A stretch of 5,578 nucleotides of DNA from Candidatus Zixiibacteriota bacterium (lineage in GTDB: Bacteria > Zixibacteria > MSB-5A5 > GN15 > PGXB01), in the NCBI GenBank assembly GCA_024230695.1, contig JAAERC010001129.1, positions 1 to 5,578 on the forward strand, written 5' to 3'. The translations under genes and the position numbers were made by a program. Shown here one piece after another: positions 1 to 5,578 of this stretch. Below the pieces are notes generated by a model. That model did no database searches and was not told the DNA's origin. It saw only the letters and a list, made by a program, of their open reading frames with translations. How positions within the stretch are numbered: the first letter of the stretch is position 1; every line of letters begins with the position of its first letter.

Positions 1-300
1 AACTTTTAAGTCATTTGATTTAGCTCTGTTTTCCAGCTCATCAAATAGTGAGAGGAGATTTTCTTTTGAGTATAATTGTGAAGATAGATGTAATTGCTGT
101 TGTTTTATTCTGTCATGTTTTTTATAGAATTCCGGGGCTATCATCATAATCTTCTTAAAATCTTTTATTTGGGTATAGGAATCATATAGATCAGTATTTA
201 TTTTTGCATATTTTTGGCGGGTTGGCTGTACTAATAAGATGTACCATACTGCTATCATAATAATAGAAATGGATAAAACAATAATATGCCTCTGTTTCAT
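1..300 (-). CDS. pilO: PilO/GspM-like alignment protein, N-terminal 100 residues (3' end outside window)
   Basis: Partial gene that runs off the left edge with 100 open codons. Its ATG at 300-298 overlaps the TGA of the PilM-PilN gene (ATGA), a classic coupling arrangement; no clear Shine-Dalgarno sequence is present. The predicted protein has a short basic N-terminus (MKQRH), one strongly hydrophobic segment (about 6-24: IIVLSISIIMIAVWYILLV), then a charged, Gln- and Lys-rich coiled-coil-like region (27-80), and finally NLLSLFDELENRAKSNDLKV (81-100). That last stretch looks like the start of a PilO ferredoxin-like domain, where a 'fL..le..a...gl.v' pattern is usual. Topology and position directly after PilN match PilO (or GspM/MshJ), which pairs with PilN in the periplasm. 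Sequence similarity in this family is low, so the assignment rests mainly on topology and gene order. Confidence 0.75.
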   Translation of the reverse strand, partial: MKQRHIIVLSISIIMIAVWYILLVQPTRQKYAKINTDLYDSYTQIKDFKKIMMIAPEFYKKHDRIKQQQLHLSSQLYSKENLLSLFDELENRAKSNDLKV

Positions 301-1892
301 ATTACCGCACTCATTTCTATTTGGAAATCGAGAATAAACTGATTGTTTTTAAATTCTTTTGAATATTTTTTTATTTCGATTTTATCAAAAAACGGTGAGT
401 TTTCCAGGCGGGCGATAAATTCAGCCAGGATGACTTCCGGAGGGAGATCATTTGAAACAGTTTTTCCGCTCAAGAATAATTCAGGTTTTATTGCAGTTGA
501 TTTCAGATCGTACAAATCGAGTTTAATCTGTTTTGGTACTATTCTTGATAGTTCCATAAGATTCAAATGGAGAAAGGTAGGATTGTTTTTTAACTTTTCA
601 AGAATTGCTTTGTCATGGGCAATTTCTTGTTTGATACGATTATACAAGCGGAATGATTCAGAGCTTTTAAACTGCTCAATTTGATTTTGGGTTTCGGCCA
701 ATTTAAATTCCTGGACATTATTTTCATATTTCAGTGACATCCAATGACCGATTAAAACTGCTGCGGCAATAATTAAGGCAGGTGCCGCGAACCTGTAAAA
801 TCTTGAAGTAGCTCGTTCTTCTTTGATCTCGGGCGGTAAGAATTCTATCAAGCCATAGTCACTCATTGCCAATGACACTGAAGTCAGAACTGGCGGTATA
901 CTCTCCAATAATTCCTTTTTGATCCTTAGCGAAGATTTCCAATTGTCCATTGGAAATCGTTTGAAATCCAACCCCAATTTATCACTTAATTTTAATATTA
1001 AGTCATCTGAATATGAAAAGTCGCCATAGATAAAAATTTTATCGCTGAAAGTCTTCGAGAATTGGCCTGCATAAAAATCTAATGAATTTTGTATTTCTGA
1101 TTGAAGCTTAATAGTAAACTGTTCGTATGTTTTACCGCTATTATTTCCGCCGGACAAAGACTCGGTACCTATTGAACTGGTATGAGAGAATTCTAAATGC
1201 ATTCCGCTATAGTAACTAATTTCTGTGCTGGTTTTCCCAATGTCAACCATAGCGTAAGTTTCTTTCGCAGAAAATCCGACAATATTGGGAAGCATATATC
1301 CGATAGCTTCCTGATTAAGATAAATAGTATCAATTTTTATATTGAGCGGTGCCACCAAAGCAAGCATCCGGTTGATCTCTTTTCTGGAAACGGCGATCAA
1401 TGAGACTATTAAATTAGTTTTTCCATCTTTTTTCTTATGGGCGGCAGTATGGTAACCAAAGCAGGCATTGTTTAAATCGAAGGGAATACGCTTATTCCCC
1501 TCCCATAAAATGGCCTTATGTAGTTCCTTTTTTGGCATTGCCGGGAGGGTCAGCATTCTGAAGATTGTTTCCTGGCCACCGGCGCCAAGAATATATCGTG
1601 TTAAGGGGCGTCCAAATTTTATTACATAATCATTTATTTTATTAGTAATAAAATTCTGTCCTGCATCATCGTTTTTTATGGAAGCAGGGATATATATTTT
1701 GGTAACGTCCAGTAGCCGCGAAAAGAATCCCAATCTTTGAACTGTTGCCATCTGAACACTGTAGGGGTCAATTACAATAGAGATAACACGCAGAAAGCCC
1801 AGTCTTCTTTTAAAAAGTTTATGGCACCAATGGCCGAATTTTTTTAAAATTTCTGAAGATCTGTGCTTCTCAATTTGTTTCTCTTGCGACAT
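297..1892 (-). CDS. pilM: PilM-PilN fusion (GspL/MshI-like) alignment-complex protein
   Basis: Inner-membrane scaffold thought to connect the cytoplasmic motor to the periplasmic alignment ring. The 531 residues equal about one PilM plus one PilN. An N-terminal basic extension (1-35) precedes an actin-like PilM domain (about 36-345): a phosphate-1 region SIVIDPYSVQMATV (38-51), the PilM core LTLPAMPKKELHKAILWEG (114-132) followed by IPFDL (136-140), phosphate-2 MVDIGKTSTEIS (215-226) and an adenosine-site candidate IFIYGDFSYSDDL (286-298). The PilN part starts at GLIEFLPPEIKEER (347-360), equivalent to the PilM-binding INLLP peptide of PilN. One membrane helix (about 367-384), a coiled-coil-like stretch (390-438) and a ferredoxin-like periplasmic domain (440-531) follow. 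No ATG, GTG or TTG lies in frame between residue 1 and the phosphate-1 motif, and TAG is in frame just upstream, so the ATG at 1892 is secure. GspL of type II systems has the same layout. Confidence 0.88.
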   Translation of the reverse strand: MSQEKQIEKHRSSEILKKFGHWCHKLFKRRLGFLRVISIVIDPYSVQMATVQRLGFFSRLLDVTKIYIPASIKNDDAGQNFITNKINDYVIKFGRPLTRYILGAGGQETIFRMLTLPAMPKKELHKAILWEGNKRIPFDLNNACFGYHTAAHKKKDGKTNLIVSLIAVSRKEINRMLALVAPLNIKIDTIYLNQEAIGYMLPNIVGFSAKETYAMVDIGKTSTEISYYSGMHLEFSHTSSIGTESLSGGNNSGKTYEQFTIKLQSEIQNSLDFYAGQFSKTFSDKIFIYGDFSYSDDLILKLSDKLGLDFKRFPMDNWKSSLRIKKELLESIPPVLTSVSLAMSDYGLIEFLPPEIKEERATSRFYRFAAPALIIAAAVLIGHWMSLKYENNVQEFKLAETQNQIEQFKSSESFRLYNRIKQEIAHDKAILEKLKNNPTFLHLNLMELSRIVPKQIKLDLYDLKSTAIKPELFLSGKTVSNDLPPEVILAEFIARLENSPFFDKIEIKKYSKEFKNNQFILDFQIEMSAVI

Positions 1893-1912
1893 ATTGGCTA
1901 CTTTATTCTAAT

Positions 1913-2383
1913 CTAAAATGTTACCGTGATGTTTGGCGTTGGGCTAGTTGATTCTACTGTTCTATTGCCGGCATCATAAGTATATAGATTATCCCATGAA
2001 TCATATAAAAAATTCATTTCGGAACTGTCAAGGTAAGGGCCGTTCCAACCTAATCGAGTAAATTTGTCATAAGTGGCTATAGAATCGGGCTTCCTTATCA
2101 GGTCAACCAGATTTGCCGGTGGATATCCGATATCACCTTCAAAACCGCGATTAATATATTCACCGCCAGCCGTAACTTGAGGGTCGCCAATTATGGCTGT
2201 TTTAATTCGTCGAATCTCCTCCCGAGTTGCATTAGCTTTGGCTTCTTCTGATAGAGTTCCGAATTTTGGTATAGCTACTGCCGAAACGATACCAAGAATT
2301 ACAATAATAATTACTAATTCAATTAGGGTGAAACCGAGCTGTGTAAATTTGTTGGGATTCCCAATTATCGGTTCACACTTCAT
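1913..2383 (-). CDS. Type IV prepilin 2 / pseudopilin with GspG-like C-terminal region
   Basis: Second filament subunit or minor (pseudo)pilin, 156 residues. A 17-residue leader ends in Gly17, and the mature protein begins FTLIELVIIIVILGIVSAVA with Glu22 as the conserved Glu5. Through the helix it is almost identical to prepilin 1. The rest is unrelated by eye: GDPQVTAGGEYINRGFEGD (66-84), a GYPPANLVDLI stretch (86-96), GWNGPYLDS (112-120) and DSWDNLYTYDAGN (128-140). These recall the GW.GPYL...D.WGN.Y.Y pattern of GspG-type pseudopilins, although the usual D.WGN is DSWDN here. Mature cysteines are absent; the only Cys is in the leader. The gene starts 6 bases after the prepilin 1 stop with no visible Shine-Dalgarno sequence, and no other in-frame start precedes the cleavage site, so it is probably translated by coupling and at a lower level. 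A minor or tip role is an inference. Confidence 0.87.
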   Translation of the reverse strand: MKCEPIIGNPNKFTQLGFTLIELVIIIVILGIVSAVAIPKFGTLSEEAKANATREEIRRIKTAIIGDPQVTAGGEYINRGFEGDIGYPPANLVDLIRKPDSIATYDKFTRLGWNGPYLDSSEMNFLYDSWDNLYTYDAGNRTVESTSPTPNITVTF

Positions 2384-2389
2384 AATTTT

Positions 2390-2818
2390 TTACCAGTTAT
2401 TTTCACCGCTTCCGGATGTGTTTGGCCATAATTCGCCTGTTGCGGCATCGTATGCCCAACCACCTCTGGCACCAACAATAGTACCTTTGGTAACACCTGT
2501 TACAATGCTATCAGGTGCACTTGCATCAAGCTGGTATGGGTTTGGCGGAATGGAGTGTTCCATTACGGTTCCAGTGGTTCTAATTTCGGCAAGGGTCGGC
2601 CATGTTGCAGTACCTGTTTGAACAGCCTGAGTAGCATAAAAAATCGCTACGCCGGATCTCAAACCACCAAGGGCGGCTCGGGCTGATGCTTCTCTGGCTT
2701 CATCGGTAATATTGGTGTACCTCGGAATTGCGACAGCCGCGAGAATTCCAAGAATCACAATGATAATAACAAGTTCAATTAGTGTAAAACCACGGTTTGA
2801 AGTTTTTCGGAAATTCAT
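2390..2818 (-). CDS. Type IV prepilin 1, likely major subunit (MSHA/type IVa-like)
   Basis: Filament subunit processed and N-methylated by a prepilin peptidase at the inner membrane. Starting at the ATG chosen by the AAGGAG site, the leader is the 10-residue basic peptide MNFRKTSNRG and cleavage is expected between Gly10 and Phe11. The mature N-terminus FTLIELVIIIVILGILAAVA carries the invariant Glu5 (residue 15) and forms the hydrophobic polymerisation helix. Next come a helical stretch rich in Ala, Arg and Glu (about 36-65, with DEAREASARAALGGLRS) and a C-terminal globular part with PPNPY (91-95) and GGWAYDAATGELWPN (119-133), a closing motif seen in many type IVa and MSHA pilins. There is no cysteine, so no disulfide-closed D region. 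It follows a 68-base gap and has the best ribosome binding site in the cluster, so I infer it is the major pilin. The upstream ATG at 2824 would add two residues to the leader. Confidence 0.9.
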   Translation of the reverse strand: MNFRKTSNRGFTLIELVIIIVILGILAAVAIPRYTNITDEAREASARAALGGLRSGVAIFYATQAVQTGTATWPTLAEIRTTGTVMEHSIPPNPYQLDASAPDSIVTGVTKGTIVGARGGWAYDAATGELWPNTSGSGENNW

Positions 2819-2892
2819 AGACATTCTCCTTGAAAATAAGTTTCTGGTTATTTAAAATAATTATCGGTAAATGAGAGTAATTCTTTATAAAA
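2819..2892 (-). other. Leader region upstream of prepilin 1, the longest gap in the cluster
   Basis: Sixty-eight bases separate the platform gene stop from the first pilin ATG, plus six more to the preferred start. The stretch is very AT-rich and ends in the AAGGAG site. It holds a perfect A/T-only inverted repeat (TTATTT-T-AAATAA, 2860-2848). I see no G+C-rich hairpin with a U-run and no sigma-54 type GG-N10-GC element. A pilin-specific promoter or an mRNA processing site would be plausible here, but I cannot point to convincing -35 and -10 boxes. Confidence 0.4.
2826..2831 (-). promoter_or_regulatory. Strong ribosome binding site for prepilin 1, decides its start
   Basis: On the minus strand the sequence reads AAGGAG (2831-2826) followed by A and two in-frame ATG codons, at 2824 and 2818. 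The motif is only 1 base from the first ATG but 7 bases from the second, which is the normal Shine-Dalgarno spacing. The ATG at 2818 is therefore the preferred start. This is the only strong Shine-Dalgarno sequence I found ahead of any gene in the window, in keeping with high expression of a structural subunit. Confidence 0.75.
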
Positions 2893-4107
2893 TCAACCTT
2901 TAATGGCTGAGATCAAGTTCCACATAGGCAAAAAGATAGCGAGTGCAACAATTAATACAAAAATGCCCAAAACGACAGTTAAAATCGGTTCCAAAAGGGC
3001 GGTTAAATGTCGGGATTTATACTCAACTTCCCTTGTATAGTGGTTGGCTACTTCTGATAGCATTGACTCCAATGCGCCACTTTCGGTGCCGATTTTTACC
3101 ATTTGGAGGGCCATATCCGGGAAAAAATGAAGATTTGAGGCGAGATTGGCTATTTCTCGTCCTTCTCGAAATGATTCTGAAAGGATTCTTATTTCGGATG
3201 ATAACCGGCTGTTTTTTATAACCCCTGAGAGCGTTTCGAGTGCTTTTACCAGTGGAATACCGCTGGCAATCAATATTCTTAACATATGAGAGAATCTGGC
3301 TATATTTCCTTTAATAATAAGATCTCCAAAAATTGGTATTTTTAGAAAAGTTGTATCAAAAAATAGCCGACCTGAAGTCGAGGAGTATATTTTTTTTAGT
3401 ATAAAAACTATTGCCATAACAGCGGCAATAACAATTATCCAATAATTACCAAGGAATTCACTTAACCAAATCAAAGCTTTGGTTGGAGCCGGCAAGGCAC
3501 TTCCCATTTTTGCGTAGAATCCAACGAAACGTGGGATAACAAAGGTTATCAAAACGCCAAAAGCTGCGACAATCGCTAAAAGAACCATAACCGGGTATCT
3601 GACCGAAGATTTGATCTGTCGATTAAGCTCCATATCTTTTTCAAGCATAAAGCTGAGCGAATCGAGAATACTGTCAAGCTTACCTGATAACTCACCGGCA
3701 GAAATAGCCGATTTATATATTTCGGGAAAGATATCGGGGAATTCCGCAATAGCCTCAGAAAGTGATGTTCCTGATCTTATTAGATCTCGAATTTTTTCGA
3801 TCGCTTTGTTAAAATATCCATCTATCGGACCAACTTTAATAATTGACAAGGACTGCAGAATCGGAATACCGGCCTTATAAAGAGTAGAAAGATTGCGGGT
3901 AAAAATGATAAGGCTTTCATACATCTTGCCCTTCATAAAACCAAAAAGTCCCGGTTTGGCCAATGTTTCAATTGCCTTGATCTCAATTGGAATCAGGTCT
4001 TGTTCAGCCAGAATGTTGGCGGCTCTATTGGGACTATCAGCCTGGAGAACCCCTGATAGTTTCTTACCAGAATTGTTTCGCGCCTTATATGAAAATGTCT
4101 CAGACAT
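2893..4107 (-). CDS. pilC: Inner-membrane platform protein, PilC/GspF/MshG family
   Basis: Polytopic inner-membrane protein on which the assembly ATPase acts to insert or extract pilin subunits. At 404 residues it has the usual family length and contains two copies of the T2SSF domain. The first, about 65-190, carries RNLSTLYKAGIPILQSL (71-87) and the signature FPEIYKSAISAGELSGKL (127-144). The second, about 268-392, carries the parallel FPDMALQMVKIGTESGAL (329-346). Hydrophobic segments lie at about 172-192, 220-240 and 372-395, the last containing the typical EPILTVVLG. The inter-domain hallmark LKIPIFGDLIIK is at 255-266. The ATG start lies inside the last codons of the ATPase gene, with a weak purine stretch (GTAAAGA) just upstream, so translation is probably coupled. 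The N-terminal FSYKARNNSGKKLSGV (5-20) is the conserved family opening and supports this start. Confidence 0.97.
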   Translation of the reverse strand: MSETFSYKARNNSGKKLSGVLQADSPNRAANILAEQDLIPIEIKAIETLAKPGLFGFMKGKMYESLIIFTRNLSTLYKAGIPILQSLSIIKVGPIDGYFNKAIEKIRDLIRSGTSLSEAIAEFPDIFPEIYKSAISAGELSGKLDSILDSLSFMLEKDMELNRQIKSSVRYPVMVLLAIVAAFGVLITFVIPRFVGFYAKMGSALPAPTKALIWLSEFLGNYWIIVIAAVMAIVFILKKIYSSTSGRLFFDTTFLKIPIFGDLIIKGNIARFSHMLRILIASGIPLVKALETLSGVIKNSRLSSEIRILSESFREGREIANLASNLHFFPDMALQMVKIGTESGALESMLSEVANHYTREVEYKSRHLTALLEPILTVVLGIFVLIVALAIFLPMWNLISAIKG

Positions 4108-5578
4108 TGATCTTTACTGCTTGACGGGTGTTTTCTAGGGAAGATGGGATTTCACCTATTGAGGTTACCCTTAGTAATTCTTCAAGACATATCGAACCAT
4201 CAATAACTTTTTCCAAACCAGACTGAAAGAGCGGTCGATAACCTTTCTCATAGGCGTAGTTTCGTATATGTAACTCTGAATTTCCAGAGATAACCAACTC
4301 AGCAATTTTTTCATCAACTTCAATCAATTCATAAATACCTGTTTGCCCCATGTATGAAGTCATTCGGCATTTATTGCAGCCAATGCTTCTTTTAAAATTG
4401 ATATCTTTGGGTAGTTCATTATAATTAGCAAGTCTCAGGCTTAATTCGGATGGTTCATATTCTTCAAGACAATGTGGACAGTTGGTTCTTAATAATCTTT
4501 GAGCCAAAACACCTTTGATTGCCGAGGCAACCAAATAATTTTCAATGCCCATATCTGCCAAACGGGCAATACTACTGGGGGCATCATTGGTGTGCAATGT
4601 CGATAGAACCAAATGACCGGTAAGAGCGGCCCGGATAGCCATCGATGCTGTTTCTGAATCACGCATCTCACCTATCATAATTATATCAGGATTTTGTCTG
4701 AGGATCGATCGTAAGACAGATGCAAATGTGAGACCTGCTTTATCATTTGTTTGCACTTGATTAATAAGGGGTAATGAGTATTCCACTGGATCTTCCACTG
4801 TGATAATATTTTTTTCTGATGAATTGATTTCCTGAAGAACAGAATATAGTGTTGTTGTTTTACCACTTGAGGTCGGGCCGGTGATAAGGATCAATCCTTC
4901 CTTCACATGAATCAATTTCTCCCATTGTTCCAGAATCGTATTGGAAAAACCGAGTTGTCCCAGACCAATATTAAGAACCCGTTTATCTAAAATACGGATT
5001 ACAATTTTTTCTCCATTAACGGTCGGTAAAGTTGAAATTCTTAGGTCAATGTCATTACCTTCGACCCGCATCATAAAACGACCATCCTGCGGAAGTCGTT
5101 TTTCGGATACATCCATATTTGCGGCGACTTTAATACGAGATATAATTTCTGCCTGCAGATTCTTGGGGGGCGAGGCTTCTTTTTTCATCATGCCGTTTAT
5201 TCGATATCGGATTCGTAGGATATTTTCATCCGGTTCAATATGTATGTCTGAAGCTTTTGCCTTAACGGCAGTAGTGATCAACAGATTAACCAATTTTACA
5301 ACCGGCGCTTCCTGCCCGGCGATAGTAGACTCATCCAGAGGAGCTACTGTGGCATCATTTTCTTGTGCTCTGGGATATTCGCCAATAACGTCGTTCATAG
5401 AATCGGCCACTGAATAATATTCATCAATGGCATCAGAAATATCAGAAGCCGACGCAATAACTCGTTTAATATTACATTTGGATAAATATTTGAGTTCATC
5501 TATGGCAATGATATTTAGAGGATCGGCCATCGCCACTGTCATCATATCTCCAATTTTGAAAACTGGAATCAATTCATA
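4100..5578 (-). CDS. pilB: Type IV filament assembly ATPase, PilB/GspE/MshE family (5' end outside window)
   Basis: Cytoplasmic hexameric ATPase that powers pilin or pseudopilin polymerisation through the platform protein encoded next to it. The frame is open to the window edge (codons Tyr-Glu-Leu precede Ile-Pro-Val), so the TTG at 5572 is an internal Leu and not a start; the true start lies outside. Counting from that Leu as residue 1: the end of a GspE/MshE N-terminal domain (1-55, with VAMADP), a linker (56-88), the N2 domain (about 89-215, with ASDIHIEP and RLPQDGRF), then the RecA-like core with Walker A GPTSSGKT (232-239), Asp box TVEDPVEY (258-265), Walker B DIIMIGEMRD (296-305) and His box STLHTND (324-330). 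A four-Cys zinc site, CPHC (365-368) and CNKC (399-402), marks extension-type ATPases rather than PilT retraction ATPases. The stop overlaps the platform gene start by 8 bases, indicating translational coupling. Family is certain; whether the system is T4P, T2SS or MSHA is not. Confidence 0.96.
   Translation of the reverse strand, partial: YELIPVFKIGDMMTVAMADPLNIIAIDELKYLSKCNIKRVIASASDISDAIDEYYSVADSMNDVIGEYPRAQENDATVAPLDESTIAGQEAPVVKLVNLLITTAVKAKASDIHIEPDENILRIRYRINGMMKKEASPPKNLQAEIISRIKVAANMDVSEKRLPQDGRFMMRVEGNDIDLRISTLPTVNGEKIVIRILDKRVLNIGLGQLGFSNTILEQWEKLIHVKEGLILITGPTSSGKTTTLYSVLQEINSSEKNIITVEDPVEYSLPLINQVQTNDKAGLTFASVLRSILRQNPDIIMIGEMRDSETASMAIRAALTGHLVLSTLHTNDAPSSIARLADMGIENYLVASAIKGVLAQRLLRTNCPHCLEEYEPSELSLRLANYNELPKDINFKRSIGCNKCRMTSYMGQTGIYELIEVDEKIAELVISGNSELHIRNYAYEKGYRPLFQSGLEKVIDGSICLEELLRVTSIGEIPSSLENTRQAVKINV

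Noticed and set aside
343..684. Plus-strand open frame opposite the PilN part of the fusion
   Set aside because: Antisense shadow of a coding region with good family matches; no ribosome binding site or domain.
2193..2621. Plus-strand open frame of 142 codons spanning both pilin genes
   Set aside because: It is antisense to two clear prepilins and their junction; the product shows no family signature.
2848..2860. Perfect A/T-only inverted repeat in the gap before prepilin 1, considered as a terminator
   Set aside because: The stem is six A/T pairs with a one-base centre, far too weak for a factor-independent terminator, and no U-run follows.
2825..2892. Sigma-54 pilin-type promoter
   Set aside because: No GG-N10-GC core is present on the minus strand in this gap, and no confident sigma-70 boxes could be placed either.
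4489..4866. Two short minus-strand frames inside the ATPase gene (4489-4671 and 4681-4866)
   Set aside because: They are out-of-frame overlaps of the conserved Walker B and Asp box region of the ATPase, with Trp/His/Gln-rich products that look like frame-shift noise. The main frame is intact, so there is no frameshift.
4941..5417. Plus-strand open frame of 158 codons opposite the ATPase gene
   Set aside because: It lies wholly antisense to strongly conserved ATPase sequence, its product has no recognisable domain, and its composition (Ser/Arg/Ile-rich) is typical of a shadow frame.

Overview
The window holds one tightly packed, unidirectional gene cluster on the minus strand. It encodes the inner-membrane core of a type IV filament machine, meaning a type IV pilus, MSHA-like pilus or type II secretion pseudopilus. 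Read in the direction of transcription (right to left) the order is: assembly ATPase (PilB/GspE/MshE family, N-terminus cut by the window edge), polytopic platform protein (PilC/GspF/MshG), two tandem prepilins with nearly identical N-terminal helices, a large fused PilM-PilN (GspL-like) protein, and the first 100 codons of a PilO/GspM-like protein that runs off the left edge.

Layout: 5578-4100 ATPase; 4107-2893 platform protein, overlapping the ATPase by 8 bases; a 68-base gap, the longest non-coding stretch in the window; 2818-2390 prepilin 1, with a strong ribosome binding site; a 6-base gap; 2383-1913 prepilin 2, with no recognisable ribosome binding site; a 20-base gap; 1892-297 PilM-PilN fusion; 300-1 PilO-like protein, sharing an ATGA stop/start overlap with the fusion. 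There is no gene-free stretch above 300 bases. I saw no tRNA, rRNA, CRISPR array, insertion sequence or convincing factor-independent terminator.

How the parts fit, from family knowledge: the hexameric cytoplasmic ATPase turns the platform protein, which lifts processed pilins out of the membrane into a growing filament. The PilM-PilN and PilO proteins form the inner-membrane alignment ring that links the motor to an outer-membrane secretin. The secretin, a PilP-like protein, the prepilin peptidase and any retraction ATPase are not in this window.

The organism is a bacterium with AT-rich DNA. PilMN/PilO alignment proteins suggest a double-membraned (Gram-negative type) cell. The mixture of features (a GspL-like fusion, one MSHA-like and one GspG-like pilin) does not match the textbook Pseudomonas or Vibrio loci and fits a less-studied phylum better, but I cannot assign a lineage from the sequence alone.
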